Assembly: GCA_964437365.1 (NCBI GenBank)
Contig: CAYTGM010000032.1
Coordinates: forward strand, 1-56,195
Direction of reading: 5' to 3'
DNA length: 56,195 nt
From: CAYTGM01 sp964437365
Lineage (GTDB): Bacteria; Sumerlaeota; Sumerlaeia; SLMS01
Shown here: piece after piece, positions 25,434-34,039 of the stretch
How the letters are laid out: each line of letters starts with the position of its first letter
Position numbering within the stretch: the stretch's first letter is position 1
Program-made: the position numbers and the translations under genes
Notes under the pieces: model-generated
The model's input: only the letters and a program-made list of their open reading frames with translations
What the model was told of the DNA's origin: nothing
The model's database searches: none

Positions 25434-27431
25434 CTAACCCAGAAACTCCTCTAACTCCTCTTGCTCTTGTTGGAGCTCAAGCCACGTTGTCTCTACTTCG
25501 TCTTTCTTACCATTGATCGATTTAAGCTTTTCACCCAGCTTGATGAGCTTTTCATGCTCAGAGCTATTGGCAGGATCTGCGAGCTCATTTTCCAGTAAGC
25601 GAACCTGCTCTTCAAGCTCGTAGACGGCTTCTTCATGTTCAGAGATAAGAGCCGTTACCTTATTTAATCGGTTCTTGGCTTCTTTTTCTTTTCTCTTCCG
25701 GTCCTCTCTGTCCTCCTTTGACTCTTTCGCCCCACTGGATGTAACACTTGTGTCCCCGGCATCTTCCTTTGAGCTCTGATTGAGACTGTTCGTTGTTCTC
25801 TGCTGTGCTTCTGTATAGCCGCCGGCGAGATCTCTCATCGCCAGGTAATCCTCGTAGTTGCCAATGAAGTTTCTGACCTGTCCATCCGATATTTCGATGA
25901 CGCGATTAACGACGTTATCCAGAAAATATCGGTCGTGAGAAACAAGCATCACAGACCCCTCATATTGCTTCAGAGCATTTTCCAGTGTTAAACGAGACCC
26001 AATGTCGAGATGGTTTGTCGGTTCATCGAGGAGAAGCAGGTTTGCTGTCCCACAAAGCATCTTGGCAAGTCTCAGTCTGGTACGCTCCCCTCCGCTAAGC
26101 ATACTGATCTTCTTGTCTACATCATCACCGGAAAAGAGGAAGGCTCCAAGAATGGAACGAGCCCGGTCCGAAACTGAGAGTGGGGCAGAGGACATAAATT
26201 CTCCTTCCACTGAATTGTTCGGATGAAGATCCTCTTTATCGTACTGGGCAAAGTAGGCCATGTCGACGCTACTTCCATAAGCGTACTTACCCTGATAAGA
26301 GTCATCACGACCTGCGATAATGCGCATCAGTGTTGTCTTCCCTGCACCGTTCACTCCGACCAGCGCGATCTTCTCGCCCCTATAGACAGTGAAGCTGATG
26401 TTTCTCAGGACCGTCTTCTCTCCGTAAGACTTTGTTATACATTCGACTGTCAGGACCTCTTTGCCCGACCTCGGTGCAGGAGGAAACTTAAAGTGAATTG
26501 TTCCAGGGTCAGCTGTTGGGGGAGAGACACGTTCGACCTTTTCTAATTGTTTGACGCGTGATTGGACAAGGGCCGCTTTAGAAGCCTGATAGCGGAAGCG
26601 ATCAATAAATTTCTGCATATGAGCGATTTGCTGCTGCTGGTTTTCATAGGTTCGCAGCTGCATTTCACGCCGCTCTTCACGCTTCTGTATAGCATCTGTA
26701 TAGTTCCCTCGATAGACAACCAGCTTGCCATGTTCAAGCTCGACGACCTTCGTAACAAGTGCATCCATAAAGGCACGCTCGTGACTGACCATGAGCACTG
26801 ATCCCTCATGGACCTTTATCCAGTCGGTCAGCCATTCAATGGTTTCAATATCCAGGTGGTTTGTTGGTTCATCGAGAAGAAGGACATCGGGGTTCTGGAG
26901 AAGAATCTTGGCAAGGCATATACGCATTTGCCAACCGCCTGAGAATGTGTCACAGGAACGTTCCAACTCCTCTTCTTTAAATCCCAACCCTGTCAGTACC
27001 TTCGCGATGGTGATGTCCATGGTATAGAGGTCGCGGCGCTGAGTTTCATGAATAAGATACTCGTAACGGTCAGCGATCTCTGCAAACTCTTCACCTTCTG
27101 AGTCGACTTCGGCCATCTTTACTTCCAGCTCGCGCATCTCTTGTTCGTGCTCGAGGACGTCCTGGTAGATTGTGCGGCACTCCTCCATCACGGTCTTCGA
27201 GGACTCGAGCTCCATGTCCTGGGGCAGGTAACCTATTTCGGTGTTTCTGGGAAAGGCGACCTTTCCCGTTTCGGGTTTGTTCACACCGGCGACGATTTTC
27301 AGGAGAGTGGATTTGCCGGCGCCGTTGGGGCCAATGATAGCAGCGCGGTCTCCCTGATCGAGTTTCAGGTTGGCGTCTTCGAGGATGGTTCGTGCGCCAA
27401 AGGATAGCTTTACATTCTGGATATCAAACAT
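25434..27431 (-). CDS. ABC-F family ATPase (Uup/YheS/EttA-like)
   Basis: The product is 665 residues with two ABC domains and no membrane segments. Domain 1 has Walker A GPNGAGKST, signature FSGGWQMR and Walker B LLLDEPTNH; domain 2 has GVNGAGKTT, LSGGERTR and LLLDEPTNH. The linker of about 80 residues between them, with many Arg/Gln (ENQQQQIAHMQKFIDRFRYQ), is the P-site tRNA-interaction motif of ABC-F proteins. A C-terminal extension of about 130 residues is Lys/Glu-rich coiled coil (ALISEHEEAVYELEEQVRLL), as in Uup and YheS. ABC-F proteins act on the ribosome to relieve stalling or confer antibiotic resistance; which role applies here cannot be told. It converges on the fasciclin gene. Confidence 0.93.
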   Translation of the reverse strand: MFDIQNVKLSFGARTILEDANLKLDQGDRAAIIGPNGAGKSTLLKIVAGVNKPETGKVAFPRNTEIGYLPQDMELESSKTVMEECRTIYQDVLEHEQEMRELEVKMAEVDSEGEEFAEIADRYEYLIHETQRRDLYTMDITIAKVLTGLGFKEEELERSCDTFSGGWQMRICLAKILLQNPDVLLLDEPTNHLDIETIEWLTDWIKVHEGSVLMVSHERAFMDALVTKVVELEHGKLVVYRGNYTDAIQKREERREMQLRTYENQQQQIAHMQKFIDRFRYQASKAALVQSRVKQLEKVERVSPPTADPGTIHFKFPPAPRSGKEVLTVECITKSYGEKTVLRNISFTVYRGEKIALVGVNGAGKTTLMRIIAGRDDSYQGKYAYGSSVDMAYFAQYDKEDLHPNNSVEGEFMSSAPLSVSDRARSILGAFLFSGDDVDKKISMLSGGERTRLRLAKMLCGTANLLLLDEPTNHLDIGSRLTLENALKQYEGSVMLVSHDRYFLDNVVNRVIEISDGQVRNFIGNYEDYLAMRDLAGGYTEAQQRTTNSLNQSSKEDAGDTSVTSSGAKESKEDREDRKRKEKEAKNRLNKVTALISEHEEAVYELEEQVRLLENELADPANSSEHEKLIKLGEKLKSINGKKDEVETTWLELQQEQEELEEFLG

Positions 27432-27598
27432 CGGGTATTAGTCTTAGAGTTTTGGTTGGTCATTCGTGGGGGTTCTGTTCCGTGGATGAATCACGCCGCG
27501 AAGGTGGGTTGCGTCAAAGCAATTTTCCATTTTGCTGCACCGATGTGTGATGAGTGAGGAGTTTCGGAGGAGGTTGAGACCATGTTCAGTCCATGGCG

Positions 27599-27642
27599 AT
27601 GGTCCGAGCATGGTCCGAGCATCGAGCGAGCATGGTCCGAGG
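27599..27642. repeat. Four tandem 11-base repeats
   Basis: The unit is ATGGTCCGAGC. Units 1 and 2 (27599-27609, 27610-27620) are identical, unit 3 (27621-27631) reads ATCGAGCGAGC, and unit 4 (27632-27642) ATGGTCCGAGG. A unit of 11 bases puts each copy on nearly the same face of the helix. It lies about 168 bases upstream of the ABC-F start and about 386 upstream of the atp operon. Confidence 0.75.
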
Positions 27643-27982
27643 TCCCGATAAAATAGGTGGGGGGACGCTTGTGTTTGTGAACAATTAGAAGCTAAATGCT
27701 TGTTCAGGGATAGTCACGATTTTCGGCCTGACGGTCAGGATCAGCATCGTGCAAAGTCACTGCTCTGGATCTTTGATTTCTCGAAGTTTAGTGTTCAGCA
27801 GCAGGTTTCACACTGTAGGATTGCAGAGGTGCTTAAGCGGTTGTTTGAAAGAAGCTGTGGAGAAATGAGCGGTCCATTCGGGGCGCTTTGAATGAGTTGC
27901 GACTAAAACTTTGAGAAAAATTTCACAAAGTCCGGCTCTTTTTCCTTGAGTCCAAGGGTAGGAGACCCCTAATCCCTTCCGC

Positions 27983-28016
27983 GGCTTACGGAAGGCGCCG
28001 CCTTCAGTTGTAAGCC
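27983..28016 (+). promoter_or_regulatory. Stem-loop in the leader of the ATP synthase operon
   Basis: GGCTTAC (27983-27989) pairs with GTAAGCC (28010-28016), and inside it AAGGC pairs with GCCTT. The stem ends one base before the AAGG ribosome binding site of the first gene (28018-28021). An overlapping alternative, CCTTCCG/CGGAAGG (about 27976-27996), cannot form at the same time, so the leader could switch between two structures. A regulatory role is inferred. Confidence 0.5.
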
Positions 28017-28027
28017 AAGGCGTGGTC

Positions 28028-28264
28028 ATGTCCAAAAAGAGCAAGTGGCGAGAACGCGGTAAGGCCGTTAGAGCAGAAGGCATTGCCTTAACAATTCCGA
28101 TGGTGATGATTACATTCCCAATCGGAGCAGGTTTTATCGGAAAATATCTCGCAGGGCACTTTGAAATGCCATGGATCCTGCCAGTTTGTATACTCCTTGG
28201 TTTTATTGCGGGAGTTGTTGAATGTATCAAGCTGGTAAAGGAACTGAATCGCAGTACCGATTAA
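28028..28264 (+). CDS. atpZ: AtpZ/AtpI-like small ATP synthase membrane protein
   Basis: The product is 78 residues. ATG 28028 has AAGG seven bases upstream, better than the GTG at 28022. A basic N-terminus (SKKSKWRERGK) is followed by two helices at about residues 21-41 and 50-70. FPIGAGFIGKYLAGHF and LLGFIAGVVECIKL match the two-helix AtpZ/Fo-associated family found at the head of F-ATPase operons. In other bacteria AtpZ/AtpI aid c-ring assembly or Mg2+/Ca2+ movement. Identification rests on size, topology and position. Confidence 0.7.
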   Translation: MSKKSKWRERGKAVRAEGIALTIPMVMITFPIGAGFIGKYLAGHFEMPWILPVCILLGFIAGVVECIKLVKELNRSTD

Positions 28265-28302
28265 GACAGCCATGATCGTCTTAATCAAATTAAGGAAGCC
28301 AG

Positions 28303-28692
28303 GTGGACCAGAAGGATTTAAATAGGGTCTTCTTATTCACTGGAGCGACTGCGCTGCTCATGGGCATCATCGCCACTCTGATACACGCGACCTGGGGTCA
28401 GCGGTTTCTGATTATGTCGGCAATCGCACTTACAAACTGGGTTGCACTCAGCATGATTATCAGAGGTTTCACAGAAAAGAATCCCTTCCTGATGTGCTGG
28501 GGTATCCTTTTGAAACCACCGGTAATCGTCGCCCTTCTGATTTACGGGGTAACAATTCGCTACGAGATCAGTTCCTTTCTGATCGCCTTCAACTGGTTCT
28601 TTCTCGTGGTGATGATTTATAGTATTTCTCGGCAGTTCAGCTCAGTACCGACTGAGCCATCACACTTCCTCCCGGCTGGGGTAGAAAAGTAA
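28303..28692 (+). CDS. atpI: AtpI-like ATP synthase assembly protein
   Basis: The product is 129 residues with four hydrophobic helices (about residues 11-29, 34-52, 62-84 and 88-108). GTG 28303 is the start, with TAAGGA six bases before it. It is the usual second gene before atpB and fits the AtpI/UncI family, which helps c-ring assembly. Sequence in this family is poorly conserved, so position counts most. Its TAA overlaps the ATG of atpB (TAATG). Confidence 0.7.
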   Translation: MDQKDLNRVFLFTGATALLMGIIATLIHATWGQRFLIMSAIALTNWVALSMIIRGFTEKNPFLMCWGILLKPPVIVALLIYGVTIRYEISSFLIAFNWFFLVVMIYSISRQFSSVPTEPSHFLPAGVEK

Positions 28693-29915
28693 TGGCAGAA
28701 GAAAAAGATCAGCATCTTTCAGAGCATACAGGGTCACAGGATGATCACTCAGCAGATTCGCATGGTGTGAAAGCTGAAGCGGAACACTTTGAAGGAGTTG
28801 GGTACTCTGATGATCACGGTGCTCACAGCGATCACGGAGATGGACATGGCGATGGTCATGGCCCCGACCTCGGGCGTTACGTGCAGCATCCGCCAGAACC
28901 TCCGCACCTGATCATGATCTGGCATAAAAAGGAACAGAAAAAGCTCATCGCAAAGTATGCTAAGGAGCATCCTAATGAGCCTAAGCCTCACTCTTACGAA
29001 GCATGGCTTCAAAAGAACGAGGAAGGCGAGTGGGTTCCTGTAGAAGGGGAGAAGCCAACAACGGCAACTGTTCTTCACTACGGAACCTTGAAAAAGGATC
29101 TGCCCCTCATCGGTTACGCTCCCTGGGAGAATCACGTCTATCTTGCAGGGGCGATGATCTTTCTTGTCGCGCTTTTCTATATTGCAACAGCCAGTTTTCG
29201 CAAAGACAAGCGCGCGGCCATTCGCAAGCCTTCTCGCTGGCAGGTTTTCATCGAGTTCGTCGTCGGTGGGTTTGATGAATTTACTAAAGGAATTCTTGGT
29301 GAAGAAAATGGCCGTAAATATATGCCTTTCATCGGCTCGCTTTTCTGTCTGATTCTTGTGGCCAACCTGATGGGTCTCGTGCCTCTTCTGAAGGCGCCAA
29401 CATCGTATATACTTGTTACATTCTCACTCGCTCTCTGTACCTTTATTGTCACTCAATCAACAGCGTGGCTGAAGCTTGGTCCCCTGACTTATCTTCATCA
29501 CCTCGCAGGTAGTCCAAAAGATGCCTTGGGGTGGTTTCTGTCACCACTGTTTCTGGTGCTTGAAGGAATTTCAGACTTCATCGCGAAGCCACTTTCACTT
29601 GCTCTGCGTCTCTTCGGAAACATTCTCGGAAAAGATATATTGCTGGGATCTTTCCTCGGGATGGGTATCGCACTTGTTGGTGCGATCTCCCCGGTCCTTG
29701 GAAACTGGTTCGGACTTCCGCTGACAATTCCATTCCTGCTGCTTGGACTTTTGCTTTCAACAATCCAGGCACTTGTATTCGCTCTACTTTCTGCGATTTA
29801 TATCTCGCTTGTTCTTCCCCATGATCACGATCATGACGAAGATCACCATGATGATCATGGTGACGGCCACCTCAAGCATGCAAATGATGCTGTTCATGAG
29901 GCGCTGCCGACTTAA
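28692..29915 (+). CDS. atpB: F-type ATP synthase subunit a, with His/Asp-rich tails
   Basis: The product is 407 residues, far longer than the usual 230-280. The core, from about residue 150, has the a-subunit helices and the essential Arg in LSLALRLFGNILGKD, which lines the proton half-channels against the c-ring; LSTIQALVFALLSAIYISL closes the last helix. An extra N-terminal part of about 150 residues holds some ten His in the first 60 (DDHGAHSDHGDGHGDGHG). The C-terminus has another His/Asp run (LPHDHDHDEDHHDDHGDGH). Both tails look metal-binding. The long N-tail is seen in some PVC and Bacteroidota-like a subunits; the paired His clusters are unusual to me. Confidence 0.93.
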   Translation: MAEEKDQHLSEHTGSQDDHSADSHGVKAEAEHFEGVGYSDDHGAHSDHGDGHGDGHGPDLGRYVQHPPEPPHLIMIWHKKEQKKLIAKYAKEHPNEPKPHSYEAWLQKNEEGEWVPVEGEKPTTATVLHYGTLKKDLPLIGYAPWENHVYLAGAMIFLVALFYIATASFRKDKRAAIRKPSRWQVFIEFVVGGFDEFTKGILGEENGRKYMPFIGSLFCLILVANLMGLVPLLKAPTSYILVTFSLALCTFIVTQSTAWLKLGPLTYLHHLAGSPKDALGWFLSPLFLVLEGISDFIAKPLSLALRLFGNILGKDILLGSFLGMGIALVGAISPVLGNWFGLPLTIPFLLLGLLLSTIQALVFALLSAIYISLVLPHDHDHDEDHHDDHGDGHLKHANDAVHEALPT

Positions 29916-30030
29916 GTTTCGTTGTTAAGCTTGGATGGGTTCGGGGGAACTGATTTAGGTCACATCCGCATTAGTCGGGTTGATATATAAAGACTGCAAA
30001 GACAGTCAAATTACAGGAGGCTTTCCTCAA

Positions 30031-30273
30031 ATGTCACTTTTCGCAGATGCACTCACCGCACTGTCATTCGGCTACCCAATTGGTCTTGGTCTTGCCGCTC
30101 TTGGTGCAGCTCTTGGTCTTGGTAAGGCTGTTGGTTCCGCTATGGAAGCAATGGGTCGCCAGCCAGAAGCAATCGCTAAAATCCAGACTGCAATGATCAT
30201 CGGTGCTGCGTTCATCGAAGCTCTTGCTATCTACGCTTTGATCTCTGTTTTCCTCGCTCCAAGCGCTGGATAA
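30031..30273 (+). CDS. atpE: F-type ATP synthase subunit c
   Basis: The product is 80 residues, from ATG 30031 with a strong ACAGGAGG site. It is a two-helix hairpin forming the membrane rotor ring. Helix 1 carries the Gly-rich packing motif (GLGLAALGAALGLGKAVG), the polar loop is RQPE, and helix 2 carries the ion-binding Glu in AAFIEALAIY. Residues after the Glu are Ala-Leu, not Ser/Thr, so the sodium-binding ES/ET signature is missing and proton coupling is likely. Confidence 0.96.
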   Translation: MSLFADALTALSFGYPIGLGLAALGAALGLGKAVGSAMEAMGRQPEAIAKIQTAMIIGAAFIEALAIYALISVFLAPSAG

Positions 30274-30330
30274 TTTCGAGAAACATCGAGTACTAAAGAT
30301 CACCACTGAACTTAAATTGCTTTAAGCTGG

Positions 30331-30345
30331 AAGGTTACCAACCTT
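30331..30345 (+). promoter_or_regulatory. Hairpin masking the atpF ribosome binding site
   Basis: AAGGTT (30331-30336) pairs with AACCTT (30340-30345) across an ACC loop. The stem hides the AAGG part of the Shine-Dalgarno (GGAAGG, 30329-30334) and ends directly before the ATG at 30346. Confidence 0.5.
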
Positions 30346-30870
30346 ATGTCTCCCATTCTTCTTCTCGGTGCTGCAGCCGGAACACTGATTGCCCAAATTG
30401 TAACAGTTGTTCTTGGTTTCTTTGTCGTTGTTTGGATATTGAAAGCTTTTGCCTGGGGTCCTATCATTCAAGCGATCGATGATCGTCGTAATGAGATCTC
30501 GCAAGAGTTCACCGATATCGAACAGAAGCAGGCAACCCTCAACTCTCAGATCAAGGATTACGAAGAACGTCTTCGTCAGATTGATGCTGAGGCGAGAGAA
30601 CGTACGAACAAAGCCATTGAAGAAGGCCGTAAGGCAGCAGAAACTATTCTTGCTGATGCAAAGAAATCTGCTGATGATTTGAAGGCTAAAGCAGAAAATG
30701 ACATCAAGCTCGAGATTGAAAAATCTCGCGTTGAGCTTCGCGACGAAATTGTCTCTCTAACCATCAAGGCTACAGAGAAACTCTTGAAGTCAGAGCTCAA
30801 TGATGATCGTCACAAGGAACTCGTTGGAACATTCATTCGTGAACTAGAGAGCGAAGAGTCCAAACTATGA
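30346..30870 (+). CDS. atpF: F-type ATP synthase subunit b
   Basis: The product is 174 residues. One N-terminal helix (about 5-31, ending VVVWILKAFAWGPI) sits in the membrane. The long charged helix that follows (IDDRRNEISQEFTDIEQKQA and on) forms the peripheral stalk holding F1 against rotation. Only one b-type gene is present, so a homodimer is expected. The stop overlaps atpH (ATGA). Confidence 0.95.
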   Translation: MSPILLLGAAAGTLIAQIVTVVLGFFVVVWILKAFAWGPIIQAIDDRRNEISQEFTDIEQKQATLNSQIKDYEERLRQIDAEARERTNKAIEEGRKAAETILADAKKSADDLKAKAENDIKLEIEKSRVELRDEIVSLTIKATEKLLKSELNDDRHKELVGTFIRELESEESKL

Positions 30871-31418
30871 ATCAAGATGCAACGCTCGTAAATGCCTACG
30901 CTGATGCACTCTTTAATGCTGCCCTCAAAAGTGAGGACACGGAGAAGATTGTCAATCAATGCGTAAAGCTGAAAGAGTTCATCGCTGGTGACCGCAAGTT
31001 TAGAGCTTTTCTCGAAGCTCCAAACATCTCACGAGAAGATAAAGAGAATGTCTTCGTGAAAGTCTCAGGTGAGGTTCTCAATCAGCTGGTTGTCAACTTC
31101 GTGCGTCTGTTGGTGAAGAAGGATCGTATGCTGGTTCTTCTGCCTGCTCTTGATCGTTTACACACTCTCTTTCTTGCTCACAAAGGTCTTCTTGAAGGAA
31201 CTCTGGTCTCTGCCGTAGAGCTGGGAGAATCAGAAAAGAAGGATCTTCTTGATGCACTGACGAAGTTTACGAAGAAGGACTTGTCTATCAACTGGAAGAC
31301 GGATGAAAGTCTTATCGGCGGAATCCGTTTTCAGGCGGGCGACCTTCTCGTTGACTCAAGCTTAAGTCACTCACTTGAGAGATTAAAGCAGGACCTCTCT
31401 CATGCAAAAGTGGTGTGA
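30867..31418 (+). CDS. atpH: F-type ATP synthase subunit delta
   Basis: The product is 183 residues, the normal length. It caps the alpha3-beta3 head and binds the b dimer. The start LVNAYADALFNAA matches the family motif of the N-terminal six-helix bundle. The C-terminal half has SLIGGIRFQAGDLLVDSSLS, the usual end motif (GG...G...D.S). It is translationally coupled to atpF by a four-base overlap. Confidence 0.95.
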   Translation: MNQDATLVNAYADALFNAALKSEDTEKIVNQCVKLKEFIAGDRKFRAFLEAPNISREDKENVFVKVSGEVLNQLVVNFVRLLVKKDRMLVLLPALDRLHTLFLAHKGLLEGTLVSAVELGESEKKDLLDALTKFTKKDLSINWKTDESLIGGIRFQAGDLLVDSSLSHSLERLKQDLSHAKVV

Positions 31419-31480
31419 TAGACGTATAGTAATTCAACCTCGCTGAGTACCATCGTACGAAGTGAGCACCCATAAACCGA

Positions 31481-31495
31481 GGGGTCTTGAACCCC
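31481..31495 (+). promoter_or_regulatory. Short hairpin before atpA
   Basis: GGGGT (31481-31485) pairs with ACCCC (31491-31495), loop CTTGA. It sits in the 108-base gap between atpH and atpA, the longest gap within the F1 part of the operon. No T-run follows, so it is not a terminator; RNA processing or stability is possible. Confidence 0.35.
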
Positions 31496-31526
31496 AACCA
31501 AATCCGGCCGTGGAGCCCTTATAATT

Positions 31527-33104
31527 ATGTCGATTAGGCCAGATGAAATATCATCCATCCTCCAGTCTGAACTGGAAGGCTTCGAGTCAAAACTCGATGT
31601 CGATAGCGTTGGAACTGTTCTAAAAGTTGGTGACTCTATTGCCACTGTCTATGGTTTGCAGGATGCCATGGCAGGGGAGCTTCTTGAGTTCCCTGGCGAT
31701 GTTCGTGGAATGGTTCTCAACCTTGAAGAAAACAGTGTTGGTGTCGCACTTTTCGGTTCTGATATCGGAATTAAAGAAGGCGATACAGTACGTCGTACTG
31801 GAAAAATCGCTTCTGTTCCTGTTGGCGACGAACTTGTTGGACGTGTTGTTGATGCAATCGGCCTGCCTATTGATGGCAAAGGTCCTATCACAACAAAGAA
31901 GACTTCTTCCATCGAAGGCAGTGTTCCCAACGTTCTTTCTCGTCAGTCAGTATATGAGCCACTGATGACAGGAATTAAAGCGATCGACTCGATGATTCCT
32001 ATTGGTCGTGGTCAGCGTGAGTTGATCATTGGTGACCGTCAGGTTGGTAAGACAACGATCGCGATCGATACGATCCTTAACCAGAAGGGCAAAGATGTAT
32101 ACTGTTTCTACGTCGCTGTTGGACAGAAGCAGTCATCTGTGGCTGGTGTGGTTGAGCTCCTCGAAAAAAATGGCGCGATGGAATATACAACAGTTGTTTG
32201 TGCTTCTGCTGATACTCCAGCCTCTCTGCAGTTCATCGCACCTTATTCAGCAACCTCAATGGCGGAACACTTCCTGTACTCAGGACGTCACGCTCTGATT
32301 ATCTATGATGATCTTTCGAAACAGGCTGCTGCCTATCGTACTCTGTCACTTCTTCTTCGTCGTCCTCCAGGACGTGAAGCTTATCCTGGTGATGTTTTCT
32401 ATCTCCACAGTCGTCTTCTTGAGCGCGCTGCCAAGATCAGTGAGAATCAGGCAGAAGTTGATAACGCGATCAAGATCGGTGGGCTTCCCGCAGGAACAAC
32501 TCCTGGTGGTTCCTTGACTGCCCTTCCAATTATTGAAACACAAGCCGGTGACGTTTCTGCATATATTCCAACCAACGTGATTTCTATTACTGATGGTCAG
32601 ATATATCTTGAACCTGACCTCTTCTACCAGGGTGTTCGCCCTGCTGTGAACGTTGGTCTTTCGGTTTCTCGTGTGGGTGGTTCTGCTCAGACGAAAGCGA
32701 TGAAGAAGGTTGCTGGTAAGCTTCGTCTTGAACTTGCTCAGTTCCGTGAGCTGGAAGCTTTCGCGAAGTTCGGGTCTGACCTTGATAAGACAACTCAGGC
32801 ACAGTTGACACGTGGTGCACGTACAGCAGAAATTCTGAAGCAGGGACAGAACAGCCCTCTCAGTCTTGCCAGCCAGGTCGCCATCATCTTCGCTGCAACA
32901 AACGGCTATCTTGATACTCTACCGATTGAATCGTTGAAGAAGTTCGAACAAGGGCTCATTCCTTTCCTTGAAGAGAAGTACGCCGGTTCACTTCATAAAC
33001 TCGAGAACGAAAAGAAGATCGATGATGAGCTGGAAACAGAGCTTAAGAAAGCGATGCAGGCCTATGTCGATTCTTTCAAAGCTGAACTGGAGAGCGCTGA
33101 GTAA
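31527..33104 (+). CDS. atpA: F-type ATP synthase subunit alpha
   Basis: The product is 525 residues. It forms the non-catalytic nucleotide sites of the F1 head and supplies the arginine finger to beta. Walker A is GDRQVGKT, Walker B ALIIYDDL, and the Arg finger lies in SVSRVGGSAQT. GGAG sits about 11 bases before the ATG. Its TAA overlaps the atpG start (TAATG). Confidence 0.98.
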   Translation: MSIRPDEISSILQSELEGFESKLDVDSVGTVLKVGDSIATVYGLQDAMAGELLEFPGDVRGMVLNLEENSVGVALFGSDIGIKEGDTVRRTGKIASVPVGDELVGRVVDAIGLPIDGKGPITTKKTSSIEGSVPNVLSRQSVYEPLMTGIKAIDSMIPIGRGQRELIIGDRQVGKTTIAIDTILNQKGKDVYCFYVAVGQKQSSVAGVVELLEKNGAMEYTTVVCASADTPASLQFIAPYSATSMAEHFLYSGRHALIIYDDLSKQAAAYRTLSLLLRRPPGREAYPGDVFYLHSRLLERAAKISENQAEVDNAIKIGGLPAGTTPGGSLTALPIIETQAGDVSAYIPTNVISITDGQIYLEPDLFYQGVRPAVNVGLSVSRVGGSAQTKAMKKVAGKLRLELAQFRELEAFAKFGSDLDKTTQAQLTRGARTAEILKQGQNSPLSLASQVAIIFAATNGYLDTLPIESLKKFEQGLIPFLEEKYAGSLHKLENEKKIDDELETELKKAMQAYVDSFKAELESAE

Positions 33105-33976
33105 TGCCTGAGAATCTGAAGGCCCTTCGCGGTCGAATTCGATCTATCGGTAAGACCAAGAAGATCACTCGCGCTATGGAGATGGTCTCTGCAGCAAAGC
33201 TGCGCAAGACTGAGGGCGTTATGAAAGCCTCTCGCCCTTTCCTCCAGAAGCTTCGAGGCCTTATTGGTCGTCTGGCTCTCAGTACGGGAGCCTCCGATCA
33301 TCCTCTCTTTAAGAAACCATCAACAGGGCATCCGCTCTATGTTGTCTTTACGTCAGACAGAGGATTGTGCGGCGCTTTCAATGCCAATATTTTGAAACTG
33401 GCTGCAAGTGAGCTCAAGAAAACTCCTGATGCAAAGGTTCTGGTTGTTGGTGGCAAAGGGAGAGATTACTTCAAGAAGCATTATTCTGATCGCATAGCCG
33501 GTGCATACGTTGATTTTGGAGGCAACCTTGATCCCGACAGAATGGGAGAGCTTGCAGACGAAATCTATAACGGTTTTCTCGATGGCAAGTATAGTCGCAT
33601 TGAACTCGTCTATCCTCATTTCGTTTCGACGGCAACAAACCGGCCTACCGTTGAGCGTTACCTTCCTATGGAAGCAGAAGCGTTCGGTGTAACTGAGGAA
33701 GATGCCGCACAACCGATTGATTATATCATGGAACCCTCTCCAAAAAGAGTCTTTGATACAATTCTACCAAGGTTCCTTAAGAGTAAGGTTTTTCTGACTC
33801 AAGCTGAGAGCGTTACTTCAGAGCATTCATCTCGAATGATGGCGATGAATAATGCCACAAAGAACTGTAACGAACTGGGTGATATGCTGACCCTTCGCCT
33901 GAACAAGGCACGTCAGGCAGCTATTACGACAGAAATTATTGAAATCGTGAGTGGTGCTGAAGCCCTCAACGGCTAA
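33104..33976 (+). CDS. atpG: F-type ATP synthase subunit gamma
   Basis: The product is 290 residues. It is the rotor shaft: N-terminal (LRGRIRSIGKTKKITRAMEM) and C-terminal (TTEIIEIVSGAEAL) helices form the coiled coil inside the alpha3-beta3 ring. The middle Rossmann-like domain has FTSDRGLCGAFN, the usual gamma motif. Length is normal and no insertion like that of the chloroplast enzyme is seen. Confidence 0.97.
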   Translation: MPENLKALRGRIRSIGKTKKITRAMEMVSAAKLRKTEGVMKASRPFLQKLRGLIGRLALSTGASDHPLFKKPSTGHPLYVVFTSDRGLCGAFNANILKLAASELKKTPDAKVLVVGGKGRDYFKKHYSDRIAGAYVDFGGNLDPDRMGELADEIYNGFLDGKYSRIELVYPHFVSTATNRPTVERYLPMEAEAFGVTEEDAAQPIDYIMEPSPKRVFDTILPRFLKSKVFLTQAESVTSEHSSRMMAMNNATKNCNELGDMLTLRLNKARQAAITTEIIEIVSGAEALNG

Positions 33977-34039
33977 AGCTGCACTCATCACCATAGTTAA
34001 AGATGCGCAATGGCGCTAAACAATAAGGAAGAAAAGGGT

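Larger units (their letters stand above)
27432..28027. other. 596-base intergenic region between abc-F and the atp operon
   Basis: It is a divergent region, so it should hold promoters for both sides, though none is clear by eye. It contains four 11-base tandem repeats (27599-27642) and a strong stem-loop (27983-28016) next to the first atp gene. A 63-codon frame at 27700 lacks a ribosome binding site and is not called. Confidence 0.6.

Noticed and set aside
27599..27642. CRISPR array
   Set aside because: Units are 11 bases with no spacers, and there are no cas genes.
27700..27891. 63-codon open frame before the atp operon
   Set aside because: No ribosome binding site, no recognisable protein features, and a non-ATG start.
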